Assembly: GCA_032158295.1 (NCBI GenBank)
Contig: CM063250.1
Span: 2,425,501 to 2,489,500, forward strand
Length of the DNA: 64,000 bases
Direction: 5' to 3'
DNA from: Pycnopodia helianthoides
Lineage: Eukaryota > Echinodermata > Asteroidea > Forcipulatida > Asteriidae
The DNA itself: not shown here
Position numbering within the stretch: the stretch's first letter is position 1
Text below: more notes on this DNA, generated by a model
What the model was told of the DNA's origin: nothing
Seen by the model: the letters and a program-made list of their open reading frames with translations, nothing else
Database searches by the model: none

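Noticed and set aside
62459..62483. A 25-base intron (GTAAGC...CAG) inside exon 65
   Set aside because: Far below the minimum size for animal introns; a one-base error is the simpler reading.
1000..64000. Identity as LRP2 (megalin)
   Set aside because: Megalin has the same cluster sizes in part, but the local words at propellers 2, 3, 5, 6 and 7 and the long LA4 of cluster III fit LRP1 clearly better.
1..64000. A separate gene nested in an intron or on the minus strand
   Set aside because: All other open frames are short, repeat-derived or lie over exons in shadow frames; none shows a domain, except the LINE fossils.
1..64000. A previously undescribed multi-gene system
   Set aside because: The window contains one receptor gene and repeats. 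No operon, defence cassette or unusual RNA was found; claiming one would go beyond the sequence.

Overview
The window is an internal slice of one very large, intron-rich animal gene on the + strand. It encodes the LDL-receptor-related protein of the LRP1/LRP1B type, a giant type I endocytic receptor. I can place 66 complete exons and the start of a 67th, nearly all with GT-AG introns and matching phase. Both ends of the gene lie outside: the signal peptide, first LA pair and most of propeller 1 are upstream, and most of propeller 8, the EGF stalk, membrane segment and NPxY tail are downstream. The domain order is that of LRP1: end of propeller 1, EGF, propeller 2, EGF, eight LA modules (cluster II), two EGFs, propellers 3 to 6 each closed by an EGF, ten LA modules (cluster III), two EGFs, propeller 7, EGF, eleven LA modules (cluster IV), two EGFs, start of propeller 8.

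The organism is a metazoan, most likely an invertebrate deuterostome. Introns are mostly 0.4-1.8 kb and full of tRNA-derived SINEs and short foldback transposons, and there is one gene equally close to LRP1 and LRP1B. The repeat style suggests an echinoderm, perhaps a sea star, but that is a guess from recollection and not shown by the sequence.

Layout: 1-1 kb, intron with a palindromic element; 1-6 kb, end of propeller 1 and propeller 2; 6.9-12.5 kb, cluster II; 12.3-32.5 kb, propellers 3-6; 33.3-43.2 kb, cluster III; 44.6-50.4 kb, EGF pair and propeller 7; 52-62 kb, EGF and cluster IV; 62.4-64 kb, EGF pair and start of propeller 8. In this family the LA clusters bind ligand through acidic, calcium-bound loops, and the propellers and EGFs act as spacers and drive acid-dependent release.

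The introns hold the rest of the story: several transposon families, three of them flanked by TTAA like piggyBac-derived MITEs, nested insertions that order their ages, tRNA-derived SINEs of four kinds, a ~109-bp satellite in four introns on both strands, interstitial telomere-like repeats, minisatellites that create long false ORFs, and LINE 3'-end fossils. No second gene, RNA gene, CRISPR array or new defence-type system was found. The main caution is a set of six places where the exon frame breaks by one base. All are repaired by one added base, which looks more like assembly error than decay.
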